Assembly: GCF_040096615.1 (NCBI RefSeq)
Contig: NZ_JBBMEJ010000002.1
Coordinates: 248,001 to 312,000 of the forward strand
DNA length: 64,000 bases
Source: Blautia_A aquisgranensis
GTDB lineage: Bacteria; Bacillota; Clostridia; Lachnospirales; Lachnospiraceae
Reading direction: 5' to 3'
Positions within the stretch are counted from its first letter, which is position 1, and each line of letters starts with the position of its first letter. This document shows positions 33,528 to 43,118 of the stretch, piece by piece. The notes under the pieces were generated by a model, which was not told where the DNA came from, did no database searches, and saw only the letters and a list, made by a program, of their open reading frames with translations. The position numbers and the translations under genes are program-made.

Positions 33528-34811
33528 ATGAAAAAATATTGTGAGATGAGCAGGGAAGAGTTATTGGACTTAAAGAGAGAACTCGACCGTGAGTTTGATA
33601 AGATCAAGGCAGAAGGACTGGCACTGGACATGTCCCGTGGTAAACCGGCACCGGATCAGCTTGATCTTTCCATGAAAATGATGGAGGTACTTGCGGGCGA
33701 TGCAGATCTGAAATGTGAGACCGGTGTGGACTGCCGGAATTACGGAGTGATCGATGGTATTCCGGAAGCCAAGAGACTTCTTGGAGAGATGTCCGAGGTT
33801 GAGCCTGAGAATATCATTATCTATGGTAACTCCAGTCTGAATGTTATGTTTGATACAATTGCACGTTCCTATTCTCATGGAGTAATGGGAAATACACCAT
33901 GGTGCAAGCTCGACAAGGTAAAATTCCTCTGTCCTGTACCAGGATATGACCGTCATTTCCGTATCACAGAATTCTTCGGTATCGAGATGATCAATATCCC
34001 GATGTCTCCGGAAGGCCCGGATATGGATATGGTCGAGAAATATGTAAATGAAGACCCGGCAGTAAAAGGAATCTGGTGTGTTCCGAAATACTCTAACCCA
34101 CAGGGCTATACCTATTCAGAAGAGACTGTTAAGCGTTTTGCACATCTGAAACCGGCAGCACCGGATTTTCGTATTTACTGGGATAACGCTTACAGCATTC
34201 ATCATCTGTATGATGACAATCAGGATTTCCTTCTTGAGATTCTTGCAGAATGTGCGAAAGCAGGAAATCCGGATATCGTTTATAAATTTACTTCTACCTC
34301 AAAAGTCAGCTTCCCTGGTTCCGGTATTGCGGCAGTTGCAGCATCCAAGGCTAACCTGGATGATTTCCGCAAATACATGACAGTACAGACCATCGGACAT
34401 GACAAGCTGAACCAGCTCCGCCACGTTCGTTTCTTCAAGGACATCAACGGACTTCATGAACACATGAGAAAACATGCAGACATCCTTCGTCCGAAGTTTG
34501 AGATGGTTCTTGCTACACTGGACAAAGAGCTTAACGGACTTGGAATCGGCGAGTGGACCAAACCACACGGCGGATATTTCATTTCCTTTGATGCAATGGA
34601 AGGCTGCGCGAAAGCAATCGTTGCCAAGGCAAAAGAGGCCGGTGTTGTTATGACAGGCGCCGGAGCAACCTATCCATATGGAAAGGATCCGAAAGACAGC
34701 AACATCCGTATCGCACCGAGTTATCCGAGCATCGAGGAGCTTGGCAAGGCAGCAGAAGTATTTGTTCTCTGCGTGAAGCTTGTAAGTGTGGAAAAACTTC
34801 TGGAGAAATAA
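33528..34811 (+). CDS. Class Ic aspartate-type aminotransferase
   Basis: A 427-residue PLP enzyme. Features of the type Ic aspartate aminotransferase group (the MocR-like PF12897 family) include LALDMSRGKPAPDQLDLS, YGNSSLNVMFD, WCVPKYSNPQGYTYS, YWDNAYSIHHL and the PLP lysine in TSTSKVSFPGSG. It probably transfers the amino group between aspartate (or another amino acid) and 2-oxoglutarate. The start follows AAAGAGGAGAAG. It is followed by a strong hairpin. Confidence 0.92.
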   Translation: MKKYCEMSREELLDLKRELDREFDKIKAEGLALDMSRGKPAPDQLDLSMKMMEVLAGDADLKCETGVDCRNYGVIDGIPEAKRLLGEMSEVEPENIIIYGNSSLNVMFDTIARSYSHGVMGNTPWCKLDKVKFLCPVPGYDRHFRITEFFGIEMINIPMSPEGPDMDMVEKYVNEDPAVKGIWCVPKYSNPQGYTYSEETVKRFAHLKPAAPDFRIYWDNAYSIHHLYDDNQDFLLEILAECAKAGNPDIVYKFTSTSKVSFPGSGIAAVAASKANLDDFRKYMTVQTIGHDKLNQLRHVRFFKDINGLHEHMRKHADILRPKFEMVLATLDKELNGLGIGEWTKPHGGYFISFDAMEGCAKAIVAKAKEAGVVMTGAGATYPYGKDPKDSNIRIAPSYPSIEELGKAAEVFVLCVKLVSVEKLLEK

Positions 34812-34824
34812 TTACGTTACATCA

Positions 34825-34863
34825 GACTGCCCGGTATTTCAGCGTGTGTAATACCGGGCAGTC
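34825..34863 (+). terminator. Strong hairpin after the aminotransferase
   Basis: The 14-bp perfect stem GACTGCCCGGTATT (34825-34838) and its complement (34850-34863) are separated by an 11-nt loop. There is no T run, so it may act as an mRNA-end or partial terminator. Confidence 0.75.
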
Positions 34864-34884
34864 ATAAATATCGGAGAGATATCT

Positions 34885-36285
34885 ATGGATGAGGAAAACA
34901 AAAAAATGAAAACGGGCAGAAAAGTCGTCATAGCACTGATCATTATCCTGCTGGCACTTGCAGCAGCTGCTTATGGATACGGAGTGAACTATTTTACAGA
35001 TCATTTTCTTCCGGGATCCAGCGTGAACGGCTTTAACTGTTCCTATAAGACTTCAGATGAGACAGAAGAGCTTCTTGCAAAAGAAGTTCAGGCATATGTT
35101 CTTGCTGTAGAGACACGAAATAACGGTCAGGAGAGCATTACTGCGAAACAGGCCGGGCTGGTTTACAAGTCGGATGGAGGGGCAGCAAAGCTGATTCGGG
35201 CGCAGGACCGTTATAAATGGTTTCTGGCTTTTAACCAGAAGAAAAAATATAATCTTGCCACAGATACCGTATACGATGATGAAAATAAACTCACAAAAGC
35301 TGTGAAAGCACTCAGGTGTATGCAGAAAGACAATATGGAAAAACCTGTAAATGCGTGTATTAAAGACAATGGCAAGACCTATGAGATCCAGCCGGAAAAA
35401 GAAGGAACAACACTGGACACAAAGAAAGTTCAGAAAGTGATCCGTGATGCAGTTTCTGCAGGTGATACGACCGTAAATCTGGAAAAAAAGAACTGTTATA
35501 AAAAGCCATCTGTATACAGGGATGACAAAACACTTAAGAAAAACTGTGCTCAAATGAATAAGATTACCAGCTGTGTTATTACCTATGATTTTTCAGACAG
35601 GTCTGAACAGCTGGATCGTAATACCATCAAGGACTGGCTTACAAAAGACGAAAAAGGTGAGTATACAGTTGATAAGAATCAGGTTGCAGCTTATGTGAAC
35701 AGTCTTGGGTATAAGTATGATACTTTTGGCTGCACAAGAACCTTTATAACATACGATGGACGTCAGAAGACGATCACGGGTGGCGATTATGGCTGGGCTA
35801 TTGATCAGACGACAGAAACGGAATGGCTTTACAATGCACTCCTTGCAGGAACAACAGAGGTGAGACAGCCGGCATACGCCTACAGCGGACTTTGCCGTAA
35901 TACCAATGATATCGGCAATACATATGTAGAGGTTGACCTGACCAACCAGAGAATGGTATTTTATAAGGACGGACAGCTTCTGGTGGACACACCGGTAGTT
36001 ACCGGCTGTATCAATAAAGGTCATGGAACACCGACCGGCTGTTTTGCGCTGGACGCCATGCGTTCACCGGCCGTTCTGAAGGGATCTGGATATGCAGCGC
36101 CTGTTACATACTGGATGCCATTTTCCGGAGGCGTGGGAATTCATGACGCGACATGGAGATCACAGTTCGGAGGTCAGATTTACATAACGAATGGTTCTCA
36201 TGGATGTGTCAACACACCGAAGGATCAGGCAGCAATCATTTATAATAACATCAGTGTAGGAGTACCCATAATAGTATATGAATAA
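34885..36285 (+). CDS. L,D-transpeptidase with PG-binding (PG_binding_4) domain
   Basis: A 466-residue protein. The membrane anchor is at about residues 13-33, followed by two PG_binding_4-type regions. The YkuD domain follows from about 345, with HGTPTG and the catalytic SHGCVN (Cys441). It makes 3-3 crosslinks in peptidoglycan outside the membrane. The start follows CGGAGAGATATCT. It overlaps an alternative start of ddl by 8 nt, placing cell-wall crosslinking and precursor synthesis in one unit. Confidence 0.93.
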   Translation: MDEENKKMKTGRKVVIALIIILLALAAAAYGYGVNYFTDHFLPGSSVNGFNCSYKTSDETEELLAKEVQAYVLAVETRNNGQESITAKQAGLVYKSDGGAAKLIRAQDRYKWFLAFNQKKKYNLATDTVYDDENKLTKAVKALRCMQKDNMEKPVNACIKDNGKTYEIQPEKEGTTLDTKKVQKVIRDAVSAGDTTVNLEKKNCYKKPSVYRDDKTLKKNCAQMNKITSCVITYDFSDRSEQLDRNTIKDWLTKDEKGEYTVDKNQVAAYVNSLGYKYDTFGCTRTFITYDGRQKTITGGDYGWAIDQTTETEWLYNALLAGTTEVRQPAYAYSGLCRNTNDIGNTYVEVDLTNQRMVFYKDGQLLVDTPVVTGCINKGHGTPTGCFALDAMRSPAVLKGSGYAAPVTYWMPFSGGVGIHDATWRSQFGGQIYITNGSHGCVNTPKDQAAIIYNNISVGVPIIVYE

Positions 36286-36352
36286 GAGATTTAAGGAAAT
36301 ATTAAAGGAATACGAAGAAAGAAAACACAAGATCATCAAGGGAGATGAAAGC

Positions 36353-37393
36353 ATGAACATCGTTGTATTGGCAGGTGGAACCAGTACAGAAAGAGAGATT
36401 TCGATCGTAACAGGAACCGGTGTCTGCAAGGCACTTCGCCAGAAAGGCCACAATGCGATCCTGGTAGATATTTTCTGCGGACTGGAGCCTGTAGACTGGG
36501 ATGAGCCTTTCGGAGATAAAGATTACGAAGTAGATTCTGCAGCAGAATATATGAGAAGCTTCGATGATGACATCGAAGAGATCAAACGCACAAGAAGAAG
36601 CTTTTTCGGACCGAATGTTCTGGAGCTTTGCCAGACAGCTGACATTGTATTCATGGGACTTCACGGCTCCAACGGAGAAGACGGAAAGGTTCAGGCAACC
36701 TTTGATCTTCTGGGAATCCGTTACACAGGAACCGGATACTTAAGCAGTGCACTTGCAATGGATAAGGGACTTACCAAGAAGATTTTCCTCATGGATGGAG
36801 TTCCTACACCGAAGGGAGTTTCCATGCTGAAAGAGAACTGTACAAGAGATATCCACGATCTGGGAATGGAATTTCCGGTTGTTGTAAAAACATGCTGCGG
36901 TGGTTCCAGTGTAGGTGTATACATTGTAAATAATCAGAAAGAATATGAAGATGCCATTGACGGTGCATATTCTTATGAAGATGAGGTTGTTGTTGAGGAA
37001 TACATCAAGGGACGAGAGTTCTCTGTTGCAGTTGTTGACGGCAAGGCTTATCCGATCATTGAGATTGCACCGAAACAGGGCTTCTATGATTATAAGAATA
37101 AATATCAGGCAGGATCCACAGTGGAGACCTGTCCGGCCGAGATTTCACCGGAGCTCACAGAGAAAATGCAGCACTACGCAGAAGCCGGGGCAAAAGCTCT
37201 CTGCATCGAAGGATATGTTCGCCTGGATTTCATGATGAAGGAGAACGGAGACATGTACTGCCTGGAGGCTAACACGCTTCCGGGAATGACTCCGACCAGT
37301 CTGATTCCACAGGAGGCAAAAGTTCTCGGAATCGATTATCCGGATCTCTGCGAAGAACTGATCCGCATTTCACTGAAAAAATATAACAAGTAG
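36353..37393 (+). CDS. ddl: D-alanine--D-alanine ligase
   Basis: 346 residues from the ATG at 36353, with AGGGAGATG upstream and the typical start MNIVVLAGGTSTERE. A longer in-frame start at 36278 would overlap the L,D-transpeptidase by 8 nt and add 25 charged residues unusual for Ddl. Family landmarks are LHGSNGEDGKVQA, PVVVKTCCGGSSVGVY, the EEYIKGREFSVAV stretch, and EANTLPGMTPTSLIP. It makes the D-Ala-D-Ala end of the wall precursor. murF follows. Confidence 0.93.
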   Translation: MNIVVLAGGTSTEREISIVTGTGVCKALRQKGHNAILVDIFCGLEPVDWDEPFGDKDYEVDSAAEYMRSFDDDIEEIKRTRRSFFGPNVLELCQTADIVFMGLHGSNGEDGKVQATFDLLGIRYTGTGYLSSALAMDKGLTKKIFLMDGVPTPKGVSMLKENCTRDIHDLGMEFPVVVKTCCGGSSVGVYIVNNQKEYEDAIDGAYSYEDEVVVEEYIKGREFSVAVVDGKAYPIIEIAPKQGFYDYKNKYQAGSTVETCPAEISPELTEKMQHYAEAGAKALCIEGYVRLDFMMKENGDMYCLEANTLPGMTPTSLIPQEAKVLGIDYPDLCEELIRISLKKYNK

Positions 37394-37406
37394 ATTATTT
37401 TGCAGG

Positions 37407-37440
37407 ACTCCTCCCACTGGCTTTTGTCGCTGGGAGGAGT
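37407..37440 (+). terminator. Hairpin between ddl and murF
   Basis: ACTCCTCCCA (37407-37416) pairs with TGGGAGGAGT (37431-37440). No T run follows, so read-through into murF, whose ribosome site is 15 nt later, is likely. Confidence 0.6.
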
Positions 37441-37466
37441 TAGTGGCAAAGCGAAAGGATTTTATC

Positions 37467-38855
37467 ATGAAAAATCTCACATTGGAAAATATCACGAAGG
37501 TCTGTGGCGGTATTTACCATGGCCCGCAGGAGAAGCTTCAGGAAGAGGTAGCTTCGATCACAACAGACAGCCGCAAGGCAGAAACAGGAAGTTTTTTTGT
37601 GCCGATCGTCGGAGAGCGCGTGGATGCACATCGTTTTATCCCGCAGGTAATGGAAGCGGGTGCACTTGCAACCTTATCCGAGCGTGTTCTGGAAGATGCG
37701 GAGTATCCTTACATTCAGGTAGAATCTTCTCTTCAGGCAGTGAAGGATATCGCGGAATTTTATCTGGAGCAGCTGAATATTCCAGTAGTCGGAATTACGG
37801 GAAGCGTGGGAAAAACCAGTACAAAAGAGGTTATTGCTTCTGTGCTGAAGGAGAAATACCGCACCCTCAAAACACAGGGAAATTTCAACAATGAGCTGGG
37901 GCTTCCACTGACTGTCTTCCGCCTTCGCGATGAAGATGAGATCGCAGTTCTGGAAATGGGAATCAGTGATTTCGGGGAAATGACCCGTCTGGCAAAAATC
38001 GCGAAACCGGATACCTGTGTGATCACGAACATCGGAACCTGTCATCTGGAGAACCTTGGAGACAGAGACGGCGTTCTGAAAGCCAAGACAGAGATTTTTC
38101 AGTATGTGAAAAAAAATATCGTGCTTAACGGCGACGATGATAAGCTCTCCACTGTAAAAGAATACAACGGTATTCAGCCGGTATTTTTCGGAAACGGCGA
38201 GAACTGTGTAGTTATCTGCGAAAATGTAGAAAGCCGTGGACTTAAGGGAATGAGCTGTGATATCTGCATCAAAGGCGAGCTGGCAGAGAACGGTGAGGAG
38301 GAGCGTTTCCATGTGGAGATCCCGATGCCGGGACGCCATATGGTAGCCAATGCACTGGCAGCAGCAGCGATCGGCAGACTTTATGGACTTACAGCAGCAC
38401 AGATCAAGGCAGGTATCGAGAGTCTTGAACCGGTCAGCGGAAGATTCCATATGATCGAGACAGAAAAATTCATGATCGTAGATGACTGCTACAATGCCAA
38501 TCCCATGTCCATGAAAGCATCTCTGGATGTCCTTCAGGACGGACTTGGAAGAAAAGTTGCGATTCTCGGAGACATGGGAGAGCTTGGTGCAGACGAAGTT
38601 GCACTTCATGAAGGTGTAGGCGTTCACGCCGGACATTGCAAAATTGATGCCTGCATCTGCGTAGGACCACTTGCGGCTCATATCGCGGAAAAAGCGGCCA
38701 AGACCAATCCGGATCTTACTGTGATCTGCGAAAAAGATCTGGAAAGTCTCCTTTCAAATCTTGGAACCTATGTAAAACAGGGGGATACGATTCTTGTAAA
38801 AGCATCTCATTTCATGAAATTCGAGAATGTAGTCAAAGCATTGCAGGAAATGTAG
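37467..38855 (+). CDS. murF: UDP-N-acetylmuramoyl-tripeptide--D-alanyl-D-alanine ligase
   Basis: 462 residues from the ATG at 37467, which has GCGAAAGGA upstream; a GTG in frame at 37443 is rejected. It is a Mur ligase with ATP loop GSVGKTSTKEV, the ELGLPLTVFRL and LEMGISDFGEM segments, and the C-terminal VDDCYNANPMSMKA box characteristic of MurF. It joins D-Ala-D-Ala to the UDP-MurNAc-tripeptide, using the product of ddl just upstream. Confidence 0.95.
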   Translation: MKNLTLENITKVCGGIYHGPQEKLQEEVASITTDSRKAETGSFFVPIVGERVDAHRFIPQVMEAGALATLSERVLEDAEYPYIQVESSLQAVKDIAEFYLEQLNIPVVGITGSVGKTSTKEVIASVLKEKYRTLKTQGNFNNELGLPLTVFRLRDEDEIAVLEMGISDFGEMTRLAKIAKPDTCVITNIGTCHLENLGDRDGVLKAKTEIFQYVKKNIVLNGDDDKLSTVKEYNGIQPVFFGNGENCVVICENVESRGLKGMSCDICIKGELAENGEEERFHVEIPMPGRHMVANALAAAAIGRLYGLTAAQIKAGIESLEPVSGRFHMIETEKFMIVDDCYNANPMSMKASLDVLQDGLGRKVAILGDMGELGADEVALHEGVGVHAGHCKIDACICVGPLAAHIAEKAAKTNPDLTVICEKDLESLLSNLGTYVKQGDTILVKASHFMKFENVVKALQEM

Positions 38856-38961
38856 AAATAATACAGATAAAGAAAGAATTTGACGAACGAAAATTGTTTC
38901 CAGTTAAGGGAAGCGGAAGTATAATACCCTTAAGGGCAAATGTGAGAAAAGGGAGGGTATT

Positions 38962-39561
38962 ATGCTGGAGACGATCATGAGCTTCAATATCCCGCTTTAC
39001 GTCATGACATCCATGGGATGTATCGGCGGTCTTGGGATGCTGGCAACAAACCTTACCTACAGAAGAATTATTCGAAATACTCAACGATTACAGAACCTGA
39101 AAGAAAAATGGCTGAACATGTGGAAATCAAGAGACAGGCTTCTTCACAGAATGAACCGTTTCGTATGGTATCCATCCCTGTTCAGTACTTTCCTTCTGGT
39201 TCTGTCTGTTTTTCTGAACAACAGACTGGGACACAGAGAAGGTCTGCCGATGCTTTATCTTTATATAGGAGCAGCAGTTCCGGCCGTTCTGCTTCTGCTT
39301 CGGCAGGCACTGGATTTTTCGTATAAGGAGGAGCTGATCATGGCTTCGCTGGCTGATTATGTGGAACAGGTCCGGACCTGGGTGGAAGAGATTCCGGTTC
39401 CTCAGAAGGAGGATCCTGTTTTGCAGGAGGAGATTGTAGACAAGATAACGAGAAGTATCCGTCAGACGGCAGCTACAGGAAGTCATTTCAGCAAGATGCT
39501 TTCTCCGGAGGAAGAAGAGATCATGCGGGAGATCATACGGGAATTCATGAAAACGGAATAA
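38962..39561 (+). CDS. Small membrane protein of unknown function
   Basis: 199 residues. Three hydrophobic segments lie at about residues 8-28, 68-88 and 97-115. A soluble C-terminus ends in a Glu-rich helix (EEEEIMREIIREFMK). The start follows AAAGGGAGGGTATT. A TATAAT at about 38920 could serve as -10. It ends at a strong bidirectional terminator. No family is recognised. Confidence 0.75.
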   Translation: MLETIMSFNIPLYVMTSMGCIGGLGMLATNLTYRRIIRNTQRLQNLKEKWLNMWKSRDRLLHRMNRFVWYPSLFSTFLLVLSVFLNNRLGHREGLPMLYLYIGAAVPAVLLLLRQALDFSYKEELIMASLADYVEQVRTWVEEIPVPQKEDPVLQEEIVDKITRSIRQTAATGSHFSKMLSPEEEEIMREIIREFMKTE

Positions 39562-39578
39562 AAATCAAGATGAATGAG

Positions 39579-39630
39579 AAACTCCCCGACAGGTGCGTAT
39601 CTCTGCAGCCTGCCGGGGAGTTTCTTTTTT
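39579..39630. terminator. Bidirectional terminator between convergent genes
   Basis: AAACTCCCCG(A)CAGG pairs with CCTG(C)CGGGGAGTTT around a 15-nt loop, followed by CTTTTTT. Confidence 0.9.
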
Positions 39631-39682
39631 GGAGTATTCGTGTAAAATAAGGATTCGTTTATCAATAAGGCTGTAAGCCGTA

Positions 39683-40951
39683 TCAACCCATGGAGATCGG
39701 GCCACCACGAAGTTTGCCAGCTGTGGTGATTCGTTTAATAGCTACCATGTATGCAGCCATACGGAGTGTTACATTCTTCTCCTGGCTGAGTGCATAAACT
39801 TCGTTAAATGCTGTCAGCATGATCTTCTGAAGCATCTTGTTGACTTCTTCAAGATCCCAGGTAAGGTTCTGGATATTCTGAACCCACTCAAAGTAGGAAA
39901 CAACAACACCACCTGCGTTGGAAAGAATATCCGGGCATACGATGATACCTCTGGAATTCAGGATCTCATCAGCTTCAACAGAAGTCGGGCCGTTGGCAGC
40001 TTCGATGATCAGCTTCGCCTGAATGCGTCCAGCGTTGTCCTCTGTGATCTGATTTTCAAGAGCAGCCGGGATCAGAACATCACATTTGCAGGTGATAAGC
40101 TCATCGTTGGAGATATGCTTAACATTGTCAGCTTCATATTTATCGAGAGTATTTTTCCCGGAAATAAACTTGCGGATTGCCGGGATATCAAGACCGTCTT
40201 CACAGTAAAGGCCGCCTGTGTAATCGCTGACTGCAACAACCTTCTGGCCATTGTTATAAAAGATCTCAGCAGCAGTTCCGCCAACATTTCCCATGCCCTG
40301 AACAGCGATCGCTGCGTGAGCCGGGTCGATATTATTCTTTTCCATGCACTGGTAAGCGATGATGGTAACGCCACGTCCGGTAGCCTCAACACGGCCTACG
40401 GAACCACCGATCTCGATCGGTTTACCGGTAACAACGCCCGGAACAGTATGGCCTGTGAACATACTGTAGGTATCCATGATCCATGCCATAACCTCACCGT
40501 TTGTATTTACATCCGGTGCAGGAATATCTTTATCCGGTCCGATGATCGGAAGAATACGTGTAGTATAACGACGTGTAAGACGGATCAGCTCAGCTCTGGA
40601 AAGCTTGGAAGGATCGACCTTGATTCCACCCTTGGCACCGCCGTAAGGAATATTTACAACTGCACATTTAAAGGACATCCATGCAGCAAGAGCTTTAACT
40701 TCGTCCATATCAGAATTCTGATGGTAACGGATACCACCCTTGCACGGTCCACGTGCGCTGGAATGCTGAACACGATATCCCTCGAATACCTTGATGGAAC
40801 CGTCGTCCATACGGATCGGGATTGATACTTTAAGCTCGCGCTCCGGGTAGCAAAGTGTTGCATAGTCTTCATAGCTGAGACCAAGTGCCTCTGCGGACTG
40901 CTTCAGGACAGAGAGCATATTGTCGTAAGGATTATACTTTTTTTCTGCCAT
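39683..40951 (-). CDS. gdhA: Glutamate (Glu/Leu/Phe/Val) dehydrogenase
   Basis: 422 residues from the ATG at 40951, which has AAAGGAGTGG on minus. A GTG start 9 nt farther up would sit inside the ribosome site. Domain order is the Glu-binding domain (GPCKGGIRYH, then the catalytic NIPYGGAKGG), followed by the Rossmann domain (QGMGNVGGTAAE, ALENQITEDNAGRI). It converts glutamate to 2-oxoglutarate and ammonia reversibly. The gene has its own promoter and a bidirectional terminator. Confidence 0.95.
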   Translation of the reverse strand: MAEKKYNPYDNMLSVLKQSAEALGLSYEDYATLCYPERELKVSIPIRMDDGSIKVFEGYRVQHSSARGPCKGGIRYHQNSDMDEVKALAAWMSFKCAVVNIPYGGAKGGIKVDPSKLSRAELIRLTRRYTTRILPIIGPDKDIPAPDVNTNGEVMAWIMDTYSMFTGHTVPGVVTGKPIEIGGSVGRVEATGRGVTIIAYQCMEKNNIDPAHAAIAVQGMGNVGGTAAEIFYNNGQKVVAVSDYTGGLYCEDGLDIPAIRKFISGKNTLDKYEADNVKHISNDELITCKCDVLIPAALENQITEDNAGRIQAKLIIEAANGPTSVEADEILNSRGIIVCPDILSNAGGVVVSYFEWVQNIQNLTWDLEEVNKMLQKIMLTAFNEVYALSQEKNVTLRMAAYMVAIKRITTAGKLRGGPISMG

Positions 40952-41023
40952 TGTTACCACTCCTTTGAAAATAAATATTTTTTCTTGATTAATTAAGAAT
41001 AATATTATTCATCTGATGAACTG

Positions 41024-41052
41024 AGTATAGCACAACAAATACGAATGGTAAA
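41024..41052 (-). promoter_or_regulatory. Promoter of gdhA on minus
   Basis: Read on minus, TTTACC (plus 41047-41052) and TATACT (plus 41024-41029) are separated by 17 nt. The divergent RpiR-type gene is transcribed the other way. Confidence 0.55.
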
Positions 41053-41165
41053 TAATTTTGTTCATAAAAATATATACAAAAATATTTATATCTTTTTGGC
41101 GGATTTTACATAGGCATATGATAAAATAAAAAACAGAATAACGGCAGTAAACAGGAGGACGCTTC

Positions 41166-42029
41166 ATGGAGAATGAGTTACAGAAACTGATCATTTCAGC
41201 ACAGCTGACACCAAAAGAAAAAGAAGTCGCAGATTATGTTCTCGAGAATCTGCAGAAATGCTGTTTTATGACATCCACAGAGCTGGCAGGAGTGCTGAAA
41301 GTGAGCTATTCCTCTGTGATCCGGCTTACAAAGACACTGGGTTTTACCGGATATCCGGACTTTCAGAGTTTCCTGAGAGAGATTTATGCAGAGCAGTCTA
41401 GAGATGTAGATACCGGAATCCTGATCCCCGCAGAGCGTATCGAAGCCATCAAGAAAAAAGAACACAAAGCAACTGTGCAGGATACGGTATGTGCCTATAC
41501 CCTGAGCAATATCCAGAGTACCATTGCCAGCAATACAGAAGAACAGTATCGTAAGGCCAGCAGCATTCTGATCAACAGTGATGTGAAATATATTTTTTCC
41601 TCAAGGGGATCTACCTGTGTGGGGGAATTTCTGAATACGATATTGAGACAGACACTTCCGCATGTGTACAATTACGGAAGTCACGGCCAGAATATGTTTG
41701 ACTTTGCCAGTGACCTTAAGAAAGGAGATGCGGCGGTTTTTATTACTTACTCCAGATATTCGAAACTGATGTATCTTACAGCGGAAATGGTGCATAAACA
41801 GGGAGCTTCTATTATTCTTCTTACAGATAAACCTACCTGTGAGGCCGCAAAATTTGCAGATGTAGTATTGACAGCCAGAGCAGACAGCAGTGAGTTTTAT
41901 AATTCCTATGTGGCAGGAATGTTCGCAGCAGAGATGCTCTGTGCATATATCTGCAGGGAGACGAATTATTCCAATCAGGAATTGCTGGAGCGGATCGACG
42001 AGTATACGTCGCAGATCGGGAATTTCTGA
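41166..42029 (+). CDS. MurR/RpiR-family transcriptional regulator
   Basis: 287 residues. The N-terminal HTH_6 domain (LAGVLKVSYSSVIRLTKTLG) is followed by a SIS sugar-phosphate binding domain (YIFSSRGSTCVGEFLNT, then AVFITYSRYSKLM). RpiR regulators respond to phosphosugars. It lies upstream of the polysaccharide cluster, which starts about 290 nt later, but also divergent from gdhA. Either could be a target. The start follows ACAGGAGGACGCTTC. Confidence 0.92.
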   Translation: MENELQKLIISAQLTPKEKEVADYVLENLQKCCFMTSTELAGVLKVSYSSVIRLTKTLGFTGYPDFQSFLREIYAEQSRDVDTGILIPAERIEAIKKKEHKATVQDTVCAYTLSNIQSTIASNTEEQYRKASSILINSDVKYIFSSRGSTCVGEFLNTILRQTLPHVYNYGSHGQNMFDFASDLKKGDAAVFITYSRYSKLMYLTAEMVHKQGASIILLTDKPTCEAAKFADVVLTARADSSEFYNSYVAGMFAAEMLCAYICRETNYSNQELLERIDEYTSQIGNF

Positions 42030-42320
42030 CAGAAAGTGGGAAGAATTTCATAATTATTCTTTTTACAGGCAGTATTGCCCTTGGCATTTGCTTGCTTTTC
42101 TGATATTATACTGATAAGATATGGTGGGATTGCTGACCTGACAGTCCCTCAATGTAACAACTACTCGGTCATGTAAATTGTTTTATGTAAATGACAACAT
42201 GGTTTTAGCTGCTAGGAACACGATAAAATAAGTACAGAATAAAAAGTCCGAAATGGAAATATCAGCAGATCGACAAGACCGGTATTTCTTTATTTGTGAC
42301 TCAAAATGTGGATAGGAAAA
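42030..42320 (+). promoter_or_regulatory. Promoter and ~200-nt leader of the polysaccharide cluster
   Basis: TTGGCA at 42081-42086 and TATTAT at 42104-42109 are separated by 17 nt. The leader ends with a hairpin GAAATATC (42256-42263)/GGTATTTC (42281-42288), followed by TTTATTT, right before the first gene. A long leader with a terminator is the layout used by processive antitermination in surface polysaccharide operons; the factor is not visible here. Confidence 0.5.
42256..42295 (+). terminator. Terminator-like hairpin in the polysaccharide leader
   Basis: An 8-bp stem (one G-U) with a 17-nt loop is followed by a T-rich tail. It would stop transcription before the cluster unless overridden. 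Confidence 0.5.
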
Positions 42321-43118
42321 ATGAAAGAAAAAAATAAGTTAAAAATTGCTGTAGCAACTCACAAAAAATTTCAAATGCCAACACAGGCAGGATACTTCCC
42401 TTTGCATGTGGGAAAAAGCTGCCATGAACAGAAACTGGAAGAATATGTGGGCGATGATACGGGAGACAATATTTCAGATAAGAATCCATTTTTCTGTGAA
42501 CTGACAGGATTATACTGGTTATGGAAAAATACGGATTCAGAATATGTGGGCATGGTTCATTACCGCAGATATTTTAAGACGTTGAAAAAATGTTATGGAA
42601 AGAACCGGATGAATTATATTTTACGGGAGTCAGAAGCAATTCGTTTTCTGCAGAAGTATGATATGATACTCCCACGAAAAAGACAGTATATAATTGAAAC
42701 ATTATATACGCATTATTCTCATACGCATTATGCAGAACATCTTGAATGTATGAGAAATATTCTGATGGAAAAAGAAAGCTCTTATGTACCGGTTTTTGAC
42801 AAGGTCATGAAGAGAAGAAGCGCGCATATGTACAACATGTTCATTGCGAAACGGGAAATCTGTGATGCATACTGTGCATGGCTGTTTCCGTTGCTTATGG
42901 AGCTGGAAAAGAGAAGTGATCCGGGTTCTTACGATCCGTTCCAGGCGAGACTGATCGGACGTGTGGGAGAACTGCTGATGGATGTATGGGTTGAGAAAAA
43001 CAATATCCATTACTGTGAGGTACCAGTTCTTTATATGGAAAAAGTAAACTGGATACACAAAGGAAAGGCCTTTCTGAAGGCGAAGTTTTTAGGAGAGAAG
43101 TATGGTGCAAGTTTCTGA
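42321..43118 (+). CDS. DUF4422 glycosyltransferase-like capsular polysaccharide protein
   Basis: 265 residues from 42321; an in-frame ATG at 42306 is possible, as the ribosome site (ATAGGAA) is weak for both. The DUF4422 pattern is clear: KIAVATHKKF, LTGLYWLWKNTDSEYVGMVH, YRRYFK, MYNMFIAKREICDAYCAWLF and FQARLIGRVGE. The family is found in capsule clusters and is thought to transfer a galactose-type sugar. The gene overlaps the next by 17 nt. Confidence 0.85.
   Translation: MKEKNKLKIAVATHKKFQMPTQAGYFPLHVGKSCHEQKLEEYVGDDTGDNISDKNPFFCELTGLYWLWKNTDSEYVGMVHYRRYFKTLKKCYGKNRMNYILRESEAIRFLQKYDMILPRKRQYIIETLYTHYSHTHYAEHLECMRNILMEKESSYVPVFDKVMKRRSAHMYNMFIAKREICDAYCAWLFPLLMELEKRSDPGSYDPFQARLIGRVGELLMDVWVEKNNIHYCEVPVLYMEKVNWIHKGKAFLKAKFLGEKYGASF

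Noticed and set aside
36278..36352. Upstream start of ddl
   Set aside because: Adds 25 atypical charged residues and overlaps the upstream gene by 8 nt. The ATG at 36353 has a better ribosome site and the usual Ddl start, but the longer form is not excluded.
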